NCBI GenBank assembly: GCA_002794775.1
Contig: NBAY01000040.1
Coordinates: 248,001-312,000, forward strand
DNA: 64,000 bases
Direction: 5' to 3'
Origin: Porodaedalea pini
Lineage: Eukaryota; Basidiomycota; Agaricomycetes; Hymenochaetales; Hymenochaetaceae
In this document: positions 12,109-24,189 of the stretch, one piece after another
Numbering within the stretch: the stretch's first letter is position 1
Layout of the letters: each line of letters begins with the position of its first letter
The notes under the pieces: model-generated
What the model was told of the DNA's origin: nothing
Seen by the model: only the letters and a program-made list of their open reading frames with translations
Database searches by the model: none
Made by a program: the position numbers and the translations under genes

Positions 12109-13006
12109 GCTGTGTGGTGCAAGGGATTTGGAGTAGGTTCGTGTCATCAGCAGCGCTGACGAGCCTACTTAAAAGATTGCTACGGAGGGATAAGAATAGC
12201 AAGTTTCTTCGACGTCTGGATCACAAGGGGGAGGCACACAGACGGAGTACATCGGCACGGATGTGCGAATTGCGCACTAGGTTTAGGTCTTGATGAGCTT
12301 GGGAACTGAATTGATAGGAAGCGGTATATATATGCCACCAGGGGTGAGAGCGACTTAAGAATCAGCCGAAGGGATGCCATATGCTGAGGCGGGCTTCTCT
12401 TCTCACCGAGGATAAAGTTGCATGCGTAGGTTTCAGAATACGAAGACATAGACGATCTCGTCCGCGGAACGCGGTCTAAGTAACCTGGCGATGGGCTAGT
12501 CGTGATCCACCAAGAATTCATTTAATCAGACTTTTTTTGCAGATGGTGCTGTCTTGAGGTAAGTTTCGTCCTAGCGTGCCGAGAACCACTACAAGTCACA
12601 GCGTGCTCTCACGTTCATCCGTCAGAACCCCGTCTCGTGTCGTGCCAAACAGATGCGGGAAAGAGTCAAGAAAACAGGCGCGAGAGTAGAACCAGAGCGT
12701 CCCTCACGTTCATTGGGTAGATATTACGTTCCTGGAGAATTTTTAAATCCTAAGAGCATACGAAGAGGCACTGGAGGATGCAACTTGAACTTAGAAAAGG
12801 TTAGAAAATCTTCCGAGACTGACGTTCTCTTTTTGACCAACCATCACGTGCTCAACATCCTCACGTGCTATACCTGGAGCAAAAGACGCTGTCAATGGTC
12901 AACTGTTTTAACGCACTCCCTCCTCTTCCTCCTTCCATTCTACGGTCACTTTGCCATTTCGCACCATACCGCAAAAAAGGGGGTCCATTGAATTTGACGG
13001 ACAGAC
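12109..13006. promoter_or_regulatory. Divergent intergenic region between AAAP transporter and SYF2
   Basis: About 900 bp separate the two divergent starts, so both promoters must lie here. CACGTG-like cores (TCACGTGC) occur at about 12845 and 12861. There is no clear TATA box near SYF2 and no open reading frame with coding character. Confidence 0.4.
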
Positions 13007-14326
13007 ATGCAGGCAACGGCGGAGCATTTGGCTGACTCTGCCAAAGACGTCGCGGAGGGTGCAGCAGAATTTGTGGAGAAATTGACGGGCACTATAGAAG
13101 GTGGCGAGCTAGAGGCCGATGGAGAAAGGGGATCCGAATCTGCGATAAGTCTGGAGGAGCGGAAAAAGAAACTTGACCAGCTTCGGAGCCGGATGGTGCG
13201 TATACATTCACTCATCTTTGCCCAGCCAATACTTGGTCCTATCCTCACAAGCATCTATCTATCGCGCCATGACAGCGGGACTCTGCGCGTCAAAACCGGA
13301 CCGAGCTGGTGAGCGAATCGACGAAGCTTAAGACGTCCGTGCGTGAGGCCGCACGCCGTGAGAAGCAGCTCAAACTCGCGGAGACGCTGCGCCTCAAGAC
13401 GGAGGCGGAGGAGCGTGGTGAAGACCTCGATCGGCGGAAGAATTGGGAGTATACAATCGAGGAGAACGACGACTGGGAGAAGAAGAAGCGGCGGAAGGAG
13501 CGCAATGCGGATTTTGAGTTTCACGGTGCGTAATGTGGCCGCATACCCGTGTGTTTTTGTTGGTGTCTTATTCTTACGCGCCGAGCAGATGAGGAGCAAC
13601 AAGCGCGAAAACGATACAAGAAAGATCTCGTGCACCTCAGACCAGATCTCACGTCGTACAACAAGCAGAAGGCAATGGCTCTGGGGCTCGCATCTGATGC
13701 ACTGCCATCGGGTTCGGGTTCTGCGTCGTCAAATGCCCTGACAACGTTTGACCCTCAAGGCGGAGCTGTGCGTTCCCATTCCTATCCTTCTCCCACTTGC
13801 CTCCTCCTTCCTTCCTTCGTTGCTATATAAGACTCAATAGTGAACCACGGCTGACGTGCTTCTCCCGACTTCAAGGTCGCATCATATGAACAACAACGTG
13901 CCTCCGAAGCGCTGTACCGCGATGCCAACTCGTTGCTGTACGCTGACAACAAACCCAGCGAGGATGCGATCGACCGAGTCATCGGGAAGCTCAACATGGA
14001 GTGCGTTCCGGTTCTCTTTATATATTCCGAATGTTAAGGAGACGCGGATGTATGTACTGACCTTCCTTGCATTTGTAGGCAAGACAAACGCAACAAGTTC
14101 TCACGGAAGCGACTCAACGAGGACGAGGGCGATATCACGTACATCAACGAGCGCAACCGCGTTTTCAACAAGAAGGTTCGTTCGCATTCCCGCATCCCCG
14201 CATTTTGTTGTTGTTTGGTCTTGGCTGTTTCTCATTGCGTCTTTTTGTCACTCACAGATCGGGAGGTATTACGACAAATACACGTCCGAGATTCGTGCAA
14301 GTTTCGAGCGTGGGACTGCGCTATGA
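13007..14326 (+). CDS. syf2: Pre-mRNA-splicing factor SYF2
   Basis: SYF2 is a small component of the NineTeen/Prp19-associated complex of the active spliceosome in the nucleus. Six exons (13007-13195, 13276-13525, 13589-13767, 13876-14000, 14079-14175, 14258-14326) join in phase to 302 codons. Family signatures: RKKKLDQLRSRM with NRTELVSEST, an acidic/basic coiled middle (RRKNWEYTIEENDDWEKKKR), YKKDLVHLRPDLTSYNKQK, a C-terminal DEGDITYINERNRVFNKK and the terminal IGRYYDKYTSEIRASFERG. Length is usual for fungal orthologues. The start ATG is the first in a pyrimidine/AC leader. It converges on FOL1, with 298 bp between the stops. Confidence 0.95.
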
Positions 14327-14623
14327 TTCTGACTTGTATTCTCCGGTTGTTTCTTGCCGTGTAATCTATCTCTTGTAATCTTAAATTAAATGGGGCTTTT
14401 GCAAGTACGCATATGGAGTGACGGCAGATATCCGACCTGCGACAGTCCAGTTCCACTTCTTTCCCTTGTCTCTGCCTTGTCTTGTCCTTTCAAAATAAGC
14501 TTTGTTGTTGTGAGCTGGCTGAATCGAAGTCCATCTACATATATGGCTGACACTTCTTTCCCCCCAAATTCTATGTCTTATTTCCTTGCCATCGATGATT
14601 CTACCTAAACAATAAAGAGAAGC

Positions 14624-17375
14624 TCAAGGCCAGAGCGCTGCGGCGACCTTTACGACGTCTACCATTTCCTGGACAGCGTGTACCCGTATTGCAGCCGCGC
14701 CCTGCTGCACCGCGCACGCAACAGCTGCCGCCGTTGCGAAGTCGCGCTGCTTCGCTGGTCGAATTGCAGGACCCTGTTCTTGCTCCTCCACTGCACTGGA
14801 CTCATCACGCTCTGAAGTCGCGACTTTGTTCACTGGTGGAAGCGGCTGCGAGACGACCGTCCCCAGGAACGATTTGCGCGATGTGCCGACAAGCAGGGGA
14901 TAGCCGGCGAGTGGGTTCCATCTTGGCGTCGCATATGGAGAGCTCGCTGAGGCAGTGCTGAACGAAGATGTCAAGGGAGGCAGAGCGGTGTCGGCGGTGA
15001 GCAACGACGCGTTGCGCAGGATCTCGAGGTTGCCTTCCACGGATTTGCTGAACCCGACGCCTGGGTCGACCATCACCTGCCAGCGGCGCAGTGCGCCTCG
15101 GCCCCTCGTCGCCCGGGTTACTTTCGTCCCAAGCTCCGCACGCACACCTTCCAGCACCGTCCGGCCCTGGCCGGCGGCGGCGTAGTGTGTATAGTCTTTG
15201 TTCGAGCCTGCGTCTCCCCGCGAGTGCATCATGACCACCGGGACGCCAGCCTTGCGTGCCACCGCTTGCATCTCGGCGAAGTATGTTTCTAAGCCGGTCG
15301 AGGGAGGGTACTCGGGCCCGGAGAATGCGTAAACGTCGTTGATGCAGTTCGCTCCCGCCTCGATTGCGGCACGCGCAACACCCGCGCGGAACGTGTCGAT
15401 ACTGATAGGGATATCCCGGAGTCTCGTGTCTGCGTCATGACGGATTGTTTGAATTGCGGGGACAACACGTGCTATCTCTTCCGCTGGTGAGACGTAGGCC
15501 GCTCCAGGACGCGTCGAGTACCCGCCTATGTCGATGATGTCCGCACCAGCGGTGACGGCTCTGCGCACGTAGTCGAGTGCGGTATCGAGCGCGTCGTGCT
15601 CCGCACCGTCGGAGAAGGAGTCGGGCGTGACGTTGAGCGTCGCCATCATGTATGTCCGCCGCGTCGGTGTTACATTCAAGGAAGAGGTAGCAGGTGGGTC
15701 CCGGAGGACCCAATAGGTCTGGGTCGCCGGAGCTTTGAGTTCTGCAAGCGGTCGGAGCTTGAAAGAGACGGGAAAAGGCATCACTTTATGCATCGGCGGC
15801 TCGTCCGATAGTTTTGCGAGCAGGAGCTTAGCTAAGAGGGAGCGAATAGATAGATGGAGTTGCGGATGTACCCATTCTGGGATTATACTAGGGAGAGTCA
15901 TGAGTAGAAAGTTTCAGAATTTGAGTCTTCTTCTACTCACTCTCTTAGCGGACGAAGTACGAACTCCCTCTCCGCCATGCGCGGGTGCGGGACGACAAGC
16001 TGACCTTCTAAGTTATCCACCGAGGCGCGTTCGTCAAAGGCGCGAGTATCAATGACCTGGTCGCCGAAGGTTACGATGTCCAGATCGACGGCTCGTGGGC
16101 CGAAGCGTACACTGGGCACTCTGCCAACGGTCTTTTCGATCTGCTTACAGACTCGCAGCAGGTCCTGCGGACTTAGCGTCGTCTCTATCTGCGCACGAAA
16201 AAATGCTTCGTTTGTATGATAAACCCAAGCTCTTTCGTTCGTACGTACCAGGCAGGCACAATTTATGAAGACCGGTTGAGATACGACATACATCGGCGCC
16301 GTCTCGTACAGGAAGCTCGTGTCAATGACTTCGAGCTGGCCCAAAGGTGGGTCTGAGGTCCAGAGCGTTTGGAAGCCATCTAGAAGGCGCAGTGCGAGTT
16401 CGATGTTTTGGAATCGGTCGCCGAGGTTGGCGCCTAGGGCGAGTGTGGCAAGCGTTTTCCCCGTCGAGCATTCTCTGCAGTATCATTTGTTTGATGTCAG
16501 CTAATATGCTTGAGACGACGGAAAGAAAGCTTGCCTACGCGGCTCAATGTTCAACGAGGGGAAGTCCGACAGCGAGCGTGTAATCCGAATTTCTGGTGCG
16601 TCTGCCATGCGCAGGGCAGCAGGCTTAGCGAGACTGACAGTAACCGTGAACGATGTTGGGTCTTCTAACCATTCAAGGCATTCTCGGGCAACTTCCGAAG
16701 TTAATGCTTCAACAGTCAGATATGCCGAAGCCTCGACGAACTTTAACAGGCTTGAGTTGAATGTAAGTGACAATAGAAAAGCAGACAGCTCACGCCAGAT
16801 ATTCGGCGCTCGAGCTCCGCGAAATTGAACTTGAAGCCCTTGTCAAGGTCTGCTGCATGAACAAGTTCAAGACTGATCACGACCGGCTGTTTGTCCTCGC
16901 GTTCGTGCGGATGTATTCCGACGATGGTATGCACTGGGAGTTCATTGATGCAGAACCTGTGCCTGTCAGCGAGCGCACCATCCTTTCTCCGCGCAACGTT
17001 CAAGCTCGCACTCTTCGCTCGGAGAACAGCTTTAGGAAGCTCGAGCTCGACGTCAAATCGGGACATCGGTTGGCTGATCCCTGCCAGACAGAGCTCCATG
17101 ATGCGCTCGGTGAGGCCGTACGCGGTCGGAGCATTCACGTCTTCCGGATCGGTGCCTGGTATGCAAGCCTTCTGCACGAGCTTGCTGACAGCAGAGTAAT
17201 TGATGGAGTATGTCAGATCATCCGATTGCCCGGCAGCTTGAGTGTCATGTTGGATATCGAGGGAGACAATAACAGGCTGAAGTACAGGTTTGGAGGATGC
17301 GTCAATGGTAGGCCACGGAGACTCGGAGAGGAGAGAAGTCAGTGAGATTCCGTTGATTCTTATTCGATCGTCCAT
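14624..17375 (-). CDS. FOL1: Trifunctional folate synthesis enzyme FOL1 (DHNA-HPPK-DHPS)
   Basis: One polypeptide carries three successive steps of dihydropteroate synthesis. Five exons (17375-16794, 16740-16539, 16472-16249, 16188-15941, 15887-14624) join in phase to 839 codons. Residues ~1-260 hold two FolB-type dihydroneopterin aldolase repeats (second one near ELPVHTIVGIHPHERE). Next is the HPPK domain (LALGANLGDRFQNIE, FLYETAPMYV, RFGPRAVDLDIV, VPHPRMAEREFVLRPL). The C-terminal ~420 residues form dihydropteroate synthase: LNVTPDSFSDG, DIIDIGGYSTRPGA, CINDVYAFSG, VVMMHSRGD, DPGVGFSKSVEGNLEILRN, YPLLVGTSRKSFLG and a final AAIRVHAVQEM. All catalytic blocks are present and in the standard fungal order; the fused layout is normal for ascomycetes and basidiomycetes. 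Confidence 0.96.
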
Positions 17376-19080
17376 AGTCTTTCAGACTCAAAGAGCAAGA
17401 AGGCAGGTCCAAAAATTTGATTCATTCCACAAACTGCAGTGCACAAATTCTACGCGTTTATGTCATCCACGTGACCAACCTTTAGAAAAGTAAAAGTCAA
17501 GTTGTACGTCTCTCCCAGAATTCTTCCGACTTCCACCTGCAATCCAAAAATGTAGGCGCGCTATTATTTGTGGTATATGTATTTCTCATGCTCAATGATT
17601 ACTTAAAGAGAATATGCTTGAACCAGATTGAGGCTATTCACACTAACATACCGCATCAATTGGTTTTGCAGCTCTCAGACTACCATCGTGCCAGCCTGCC
17701 CATGTCATGTCTATCTTTATGGATATACTGCATAGTCTATTTCCTGACATACAAGAGGCCTGTTCAAACTTTGACAAGAGTGATTATTGCAATGGTTTCT
17801 TAACCTTGTGTGATGTGTCAAATATAGTTGCCATTGTCCGGTTCATGAACCGCTGACCCGCTGTCGTATGCCAAAACTGTTTGACTATTCAAGACTAGTC
17901 TCACAACACATGGATCAGATGGCCATCATTCAAATATTTAATTCTAGTCGCTTAGAATTCACATGGCAGAATTACCCCAGATCTCAGAAAATTTAATTAA
18001 TTCAAAACAATTCATTGCTGACCGGGGTATTAACTACTGCAAGGCACTAGAATGAAGGTACCAAACAGGCAATATAAATCTAGATACATGGCAAGGTCCC
18101 CGATCAAATTAAACCAAAAGAAAATATGAAGGTTCAGAAGATGAATAGCTGAAAGAAATAAATGACTCTGTTACCATGCATATTGTTGCATGGATATGTC
18201 AGCATTCCCACAGAAGTTTATGTAATATTATGGAAGGGAATAACAAGGAATAACAAATGCAAAATAATGGAAAGGCCTAGATCACATTCATAATGAATCC
18301 AGAACTTAGAGAACTCAGGTCTAGATCACTCTCTAATGGAAATTTGGAAGGATCTAGAAACAAAGAAAGGCTGTGCATAGATTTGATTGGTTCAGTCTAG
18401 AACACAGTAGAATCCTGGCTTAAAGTAGGCCAGAAACATATGAAAAGATCTAGTTATGGGAGCTAGAATATGTTGGAATGTACCAGAACATTTTGGTGGT
18501 GGTCTGGAATGATATGTAAAGGTTGAGAAGGTTCTGGAACAAGTATGTCCAGACCTCTAGACCTATTTATAGAACACAGAAAATAGTATAAAGGAAGGGC
18601 CTCAGAGCTGCTAGCAGAAGAGAGGGAGATGGAAATTCCCCAATAAGACAGACAGCCAAGTGAATTGTCACTCAAGAGAGATACTCACTGGAGTATTCTA
18701 ATAAGGTAATTCTCAGCTAACTGACAGCAAACTAACCCTCTATAGCTAGCTAGTAACCAGGTCCAACCTAATTAGCCAAACTCAAAATCTAAGTGTGAAA
18801 ATCAGCAAGTAGTTGCTTGAGTTAAGGAAACTCAAGTATTCAGTAAAAGAGACTCAGTGAAAGTCAAAAGTAAAAGCTGGAAATCCTTGGTGGATTACTC
18901 AAGATCTTCAAGAAAGGAAATTGGTAAAGTGAATTAGGATATCTTAAACTGCTAACTTTTACAGGTTACAATCTATCAGTACAAGAAATCAAAATCCCTA
19001 GTAAAATGAACAACTGGGAAAAGTTTTGACTTAATGACTAGTCCATTCAACCCCAGTGGAACTGCAATCAACAAGATTCA
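17376..19080. other. Gene-free AT-rich stretch, start of the repeat island
   Basis: There is no coding signal on either strand. The base composition drops sharply compared with FOL1. A segment starting TGTTGGAATG at 18469, with a TATAA-like box near 18590 and many CTAGA motifs, looks like a degenerate solo LTR, but no partner or target duplication was found. Otherwise nothing recognised. Confidence 0.35.
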
Positions 19081-19114
19081 CTATTTGATCTTACTTGCAG
19101 TACCAGCAAGACAC

Positions 19115-19745
19115 CACAGGTCGACCCCCGACCCGGACCTGGGTCGGGTCAAGAACTGGTTTGGTTCAAGCTGGTTCAGCAGTGGTTTGGGTCGGGGTTC
19201 AGTGGAAAAATAAATTAACTGAACCGAGCTGAACTGGGTCAACCCTTGACCCAAACCGCTGAACCGCTGCAGGAAAGTTGTGTAGCTTGTGAGCCAAAAA
19301 TACACTCATAGTCAGTATTTTGTGTCTCAAATTTAACATTTTGATTTCTTTTCCCTTAAAACATTTCCTGATACAAATGTATGAGTATGAGTCCCATTTC
19401 AGGCACTTGCTGGACTTCAGTACTGTACTAGAGTAAAGTGGCCAAGTTTACTGTATGTCTATAGCAAACTCATCATCTCTTTTACATGTGAGACTGGTTG
19501 CACCTGAAAGCTCTTTTGGGTATATTGGCTTGTTAAACATGCTCAAAATATGCCTGAGAATTATTTATGCTTTTATTATATTTTTAGCAAGGTTCAACAG
19601 GTCGACCCTTGAACCAAACTGCGGTCCGGGTCAAGAGCAGTTCACTGAGGTTCGGGTCAAGGGTCACACCATCTGCCCGAAGTCAAGAGGGTCAAGGGTT
19701 GGGGGTCAGCAAAAAATGGGCCTGACCCAAACCAACCCAGACATC
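19115..19745. repeat. Two GGTCGGGT/GGTCAAGG-rich blocks
   Basis: Two blocks (19115-19275 and 19590-19745) consist of degenerate GGGTCAA/GGGTCGG words on both strands. Both begin with a shared CAGGTCGACCC. Within the first block, the part near 19170-19200 (GGTTCAGCAGTGGTTTGGG) is approximately complementary to 19245-19270, so it can fold. Their function is unknown; they may be terminal repeats of a degraded element. Confidence 0.45.
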
Positions 19746-20122
19746 GGCAACTATAGTGTCAAAGACTTGACTGGCAAGGAAATCTATGATACAACTGGTG
19801 ATCCAACTGGGTAGGCCTACTACTACTAGTAGCGATATAAGTTTTGAGGATGCAGATTGATTGATGATGTCCACATCAGGAAAGTGGAAGTATCTTTACA
19901 GCTCTTTACACTGCTATACACTGTTATACACTGCTATACACTGCTATATAGTGACCATAGTTGTGTAAAGCTCCATAGTACTCTATGATTACCCCCCCCC
20001 CCCTATGCAGCTCTGTAAAGTAACATATAGTTCAGAGCTCTGTATAGCTCCCTATAGTGCATATTTTCATATCTATATAGTAATGTATAGTAGGATATAG
20101 CTTCATATTCCATAGCAGTATA

Positions 20123-20334
20123 GTGTTCAGTAGTGTTATATAGCTGGGAATAGCTTCATAGTCTATAGTAGTGTAGTGTTTAGTAGCATTCTATATCTGG
20201 GAATAGCTACATAGCCCATAGTTATATAGTGTCTAGTAGCACTCTACAGCTGGGAATAGATTCATAGTCTACAGTAGTATAGTGTCCAGTAGCGTTATAT
20301 AATTGGGAATAGCTTTTAAAAGGCTGTAGTTCTA
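20123..20334 (+). repeat. 53-bp tandem repeat, four copies
   Basis: Four successive 53-bp units each contain a GTGTYYAGTAGY start and a central TGGGAATAGMT, followed by a CATAG-rich tail. They diverge at roughly one site in five. The array is preceded (19890-20110) by a region of repeated ACTGCTATACACTG and TATAGT words broken by a 13-C run (19992-20004). It lies directly downstream of the DUF6532-like gene and resembles in style the TATA-rich array next to the Plavaka element at 47.5 kb. Confidence 0.7.
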
Positions 20335-20658
20335 TAGTGTAATTAGCTGCACAGCAGTCCATAGTTTCTCAAAGCTGGCATTAGCAGCAGGTGATGGCAG
20401 CATTGCTCATATATACCTGCAGTTCAGTAGCTCATTTAGGGCTCTTAATACCCATTCAGCTGGAGGCATAGCTGCAGACATTCAGAGGGCTCAATGATAC
20501 TACATTAGATTCAAATCTACACTGCCTATTGGCAAAGCTACCGCAACCCTGAAGGTATAAGTGCGCTAGTGTGATGAGGGTTAGCTCAGCCTGGGTTGAA
20601 TCTAAGAGCGACCCTCTCTCCCTTTCCAGTCACTCTCTTCTTTCCAGTCAGTCTAAGC

Positions 20659-22619
20659 CTAAAGCACAAAGTCAGTGAGATGTGAAGGTAAGGTGCAAAC
20701 TACTGACCTGCCCTGTTCACCAATTGTAGACTGGATTGCCGCAAATTTACCCTGGTACTCTGGATGCTCAATAAAGTCTGCGATGTTCTCAACCGTCAAG
20801 TCAAAACGGAGCTTAAACTGCTCTTCGGCAAAAGGAATTGTGTTCAGCTTGGGGCTGCCATCACTGTGCTCCAATAGGCAGTTGAATATCTGAGAGATAA
20901 GCTGTTAGTCTGGCAGGAAGAGCGCTCAGCATGGTCACTTATTAGTACTGTAGCAAGTGCAACAGCTTCCTTAGGTATTGGGTTGAGTAAGCGAGGCATG
21001 AAGTCGGCAAGGGGAGGGTTTCTTTGGGAGCCTTCGAAGAGTGCTCAAATCAGTAGCTCTGAGATTGCAGGGTGTGTATATGAAAGGTCATTGATGTTGT
21101 TTTCCTTTAAAAACAAGAGAGTAAGTAGTTGACGCAAACTTCATTGGTCTAAATAAACTTACATCCCCATGCGCAAACATGTAGTTTGAGGACTCCTCCT
21201 CACCGCAGATTCCTATCAACACCTTCACCTTCTTAGCCTTCACTGCCTGCTTTGCATTTGCTATCTTCTCTGCTTCTTGATCAGCTCCTCTGTTGTCACC
21301 ATCCTCGACCTCATTGCCTGGGTGCCCTCCTTTCTCTTTGTTAGCATCCCTTTCAGCATGGTGCACCTCTTCACTAAGCTCCCTGGCATTTACAGAGAAG
21401 TCGTAGAACTCTGTCACCACATCTCTTGCAAGATGTTTATATCGGCCTCTAATGGTCCAGACTTCTGCCTTCAGCTGCGCAAATGGTACTTAGAATGGAA
21501 GATGCATGAAGATGCTGGAGCACTTGCCATAGCTTTCATGCCATTTGTAAAGGCAAATTTTTTATCTGCAGGGAATAAGAGAGAGGTCAGAGCAGCGTAT
21601 ATGACAAACCATAGCTTTCTAACCCTCTGTAACACTGTTGTGATTCAATGCAGACTTGAAGAAAAAGTTACAAATCTCCTGCCACTTCTTCAGGTTCAGA
21701 AAATGGATTCCGCACCAAGGTGTAAAGCTTGATGATTCCTGCAGCTTTAGTGAGCATGTCCAGCTGAAGACCCTTGTAGAAGGATAACCTATTATCCCCC
21801 TTGGCTCTTGTAGGATCTAGAAATGTGCTGTTAGGAATTACATCTGAGAGAGTGGAAGCCGCACCTTTGTCATACACTGTCAAGCGCTTGTGTTTGCAAA
21901 CCTTCCTCACTCTCTTTTGCTGCATCTCCCCTCCCTGCTCTGATTCCTCACCCTTTCTCTCTCCATCCTCTTCATCTCTGTCCTGGCTACCACTCTCCTC
22001 CTCCTCTCTATCTTCCTCACCCTGCTCGTCGAAGTTTTTGCCAGGGACATCTCTGACATGGCCCTCTAGCTCCATAGCATGCCTGGTGAGGTCAGAGGGC
22101 TTTGGAGCACACGTCTTTGTGGACCTCTGCCGGCTCTCAACCAGATCCATAGGGCTCTGTAGTGGAACATCGCATTAGAGCAGTGTCTTGAGAGAAAAAC
22201 CCTCACCTCAAGGTCTGAAGAGGCCTCTGTATGTATCTCAGACAGGTCTGAGCTACTCCTAGAAAGCGCTGTTGAAAGCTTCCCTTTCTTCTTCAGAGGA
22301 AGTGGGTGGCTCTCCTTAGATTCTGTGCCAGAGTCCTCCCCAGGCGGCTTATTTGAGGGCATAGAGATGCCTTTCCCCTGCAAGGTGTTAAAAAGTAAGG
22401 CAGCTTAGAAGGCAGTTTATAGACTCACTTTCGACTGTACTTGGGCATTTATGCTCTGGCTCTGTCTCTGGTAGTAAGTAAAGAGGCGCTTTCAACTGTA
22501 AGAGACAGCCTATCTCATACCTTGGTGCTTTTAGGCCTGTTTCGTTTGGAGCTTGAATTACCTGACTTGGAGCCAGAGCTACCTGGGTAGGCCTCAGTAA
22601 GATTGGAGGGAGAAGGCAT
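20659..22619 (-). CDS. DUF6532-like fungal protein (tentative)
   Basis: This appears to be a multi-exon minus-strand gene starting at the ATG at 22619 (MPSPSNLTEAYPGSSGSKSG). A long Ser/Lys and then acidic low-complexity part follows (22380-21900, including EEDREEEESGSQDRDEEDGE). Then comes a more ordered region: LSFYKGLQLDMLTKAAGIIK near 21770, EFYDFSVNARELSEEV near 21410, and a C-terminal block at about 20990-20700 (PRLLNPIPKEAVALATVL, then FDLTVENIADFIEHPEYQGK). The low-complexity head plus this C-terminal block resembles the DUF6532 proteins that are numerous in Agaricomycetes. Function unknown. I could not verify an unbroken frame through 21680-21420, so it may be decayed. Confidence 0.4.
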
Positions 22620-23225
22620 GGGCCAGCTTACTCATACTTTTTCTGCTAGCTGGCAGGTGTAGAAAATTTATCAGTGGCCTCAAAAGCGATCCAGCTGAGA
22701 AATAGGCCAAGCTTACTGTTGCTGCCTCAAGCCATGCTATGCAGGGCAGGCCTCTGTGTCCACTGAGATGGTACACTCTAGAGAAGGTGGGGTGGTGGTG
22801 CAAGTTGAAAAAGCGGCTTGAACTGCATTGTCATAGAGGCTCGCTTGTATCCTAGCTGTTCGGTGGTTATTTAGGTCAGCTTTTTTTTTCACACCAAACT
22901 TGCTTGGCAGCGTGAATACAAGCTCTTCGCTTCAAAATGACTCAGAGGTAGCTTGGGAGCTGCAGTCAGAGAACAGAGTGCATAGTTGAATTAAGATATG
23001 GCATGGTCCAAAGCAAAGGAGTAACTAGCTAGAGAGAGTTCTATACAGGAAGTTTGCATCTATTTCAAAGCAATTTGCCCTGTTTCAGGGTCTAAAGACA
23101 CAGTAATGGGCAGCAGTTAGCTAGGCCTACTAGGTAAATTAGCACGTACCTGTTTGGGTTGTCTAAGACCATACCCAAGCGAGTTCTCCTGCGGGGAGTG
23201 CCACTGGTAAGTCCATCAGGACAAG

Positions 23226-23609
23226 CTAGTATGAAGTGAGTAAAAATGAGCTGGCTGAGAAAACTTGACAACTTACAGCGAGTTTTAGTTGAAAAACCTC
23301 AACCATCTCTGGCATGAGGTCAAATAGGTGGGGAGTGTGCAGAGAGGTGAATAAGAGTAGGGCCTCTATAGTTGGAACCCGGTGAAACTGAAGCCGAAAT
23401 TCGAGATGGATCTCCCTTATCCCAATAAATAATTCCCTGCCATAGAGGCTGGTGTTGAATGGCTCGAGGTGGGTTGCATCTTTTACCATGTCGAGGTAAG
23501 GTGTGACAAAGTAGAAAGTCTGGGGTGGGTCTACAGGCATGCTGCATGAAAGAGTGAGAGGCACTGAGCTGGCAAATTCAACTTGAAGCCCGTGACCTTG
23601 CATAAGCAT
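23226..23609 (-). other. Unrecognised open stretch between DUF6532-like and TET-like genes
   Basis: A 127-codon open stretch (its first codon is TTG, not ATG) has ordinary amino-acid composition (PPQTFYFVTPYLDMVKDATH, YGRELFIGIREIHLEFRLQF) and ends near a possible splice donor. It may be an exon of a decayed gene or part of either neighbour. No family recognised. The flanks (22620-23225 and 23610-24190) show nothing else supported. Confidence 0.3.
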
Positions 23610-24189
23610 AGCTTAGCCGGGCCTTCTAATTTAGGCAAATATTTTATGCGGGCCATAGCCTTGAGAGACAGAGGGCGCTGAGCTAGATACTTCATGGAAA
23701 GGGCCAAGGGCTGTAGTTAGAAGCTTGTGGTGAGTTATACTCACCTCTTGGAGGGGCAGTGGCTGTTAAAATTCACCAGGGGCCTTGAGGCCCCACAGGC
23801 GCTGAGACGTAACAGCCTTGTAAACCCCTTTCAACGTTTGGAAGCTTCTGTGCTACAGGCCCACCTTTCTCAGTAGAAAAATGAGAGAGAGAAGTGCTAG
23901 TGTTTACTCACCAAAGAGCCCTCGCCAAGTCCTTGATTGCACTGTATATTTGACTTCCATGGCTTGAAGAGCTTCTGCAAGCTTCAGAGGACGCGCCTTG
24001 CTCACTGAACTCAATAGAATGTGAGCGCATCCATGATGGCACCTACAGATCAGCCTTAAAGATCACACAGAGTCTTTTAAAAAGATACAAGGAGTCAGAA
24101 TTCCTGAAGATGGCGCAGAAACTCTATACATAGGTGTGCCTATGAGCTACAGCCCTCCATAAGCTCTTCATATGTGCTATAGAGCTTCC

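Larger units (their letters stand above)
8385..12330. repeat. Tandem duplication, right unit
   Basis: This is the right copy of the duplication. It carries a decayed 5' fragment of PDK and the intact AAAP transporter. Similarity to the left unit is clear in coding parts and weak in spacers. A short shared stretch upstream of both transporter copies (8285-8330 and 12285-12330) marks the far end. Confidence 0.6.

Noticed and set aside
14689..15185. Plus-strand open frames inside FOL1
   Set aside because: Shadows of GC-rich dihydropteroate synthase coding sequence on the other strand.
18469..18720. Solo LTR
   Set aside because: A plausible TG start and TATA-like box, but no end, partner LTR or target duplication could be found.
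20540..20600. tRNA-like stretch (GGTTAGCTCAGCCTGG followed by GGTTGAATCT)
   Set aside because: A-box-like and B-box-like words are almost adjacent, with no room for a tRNA or a normal SINE head, and no stems pair.
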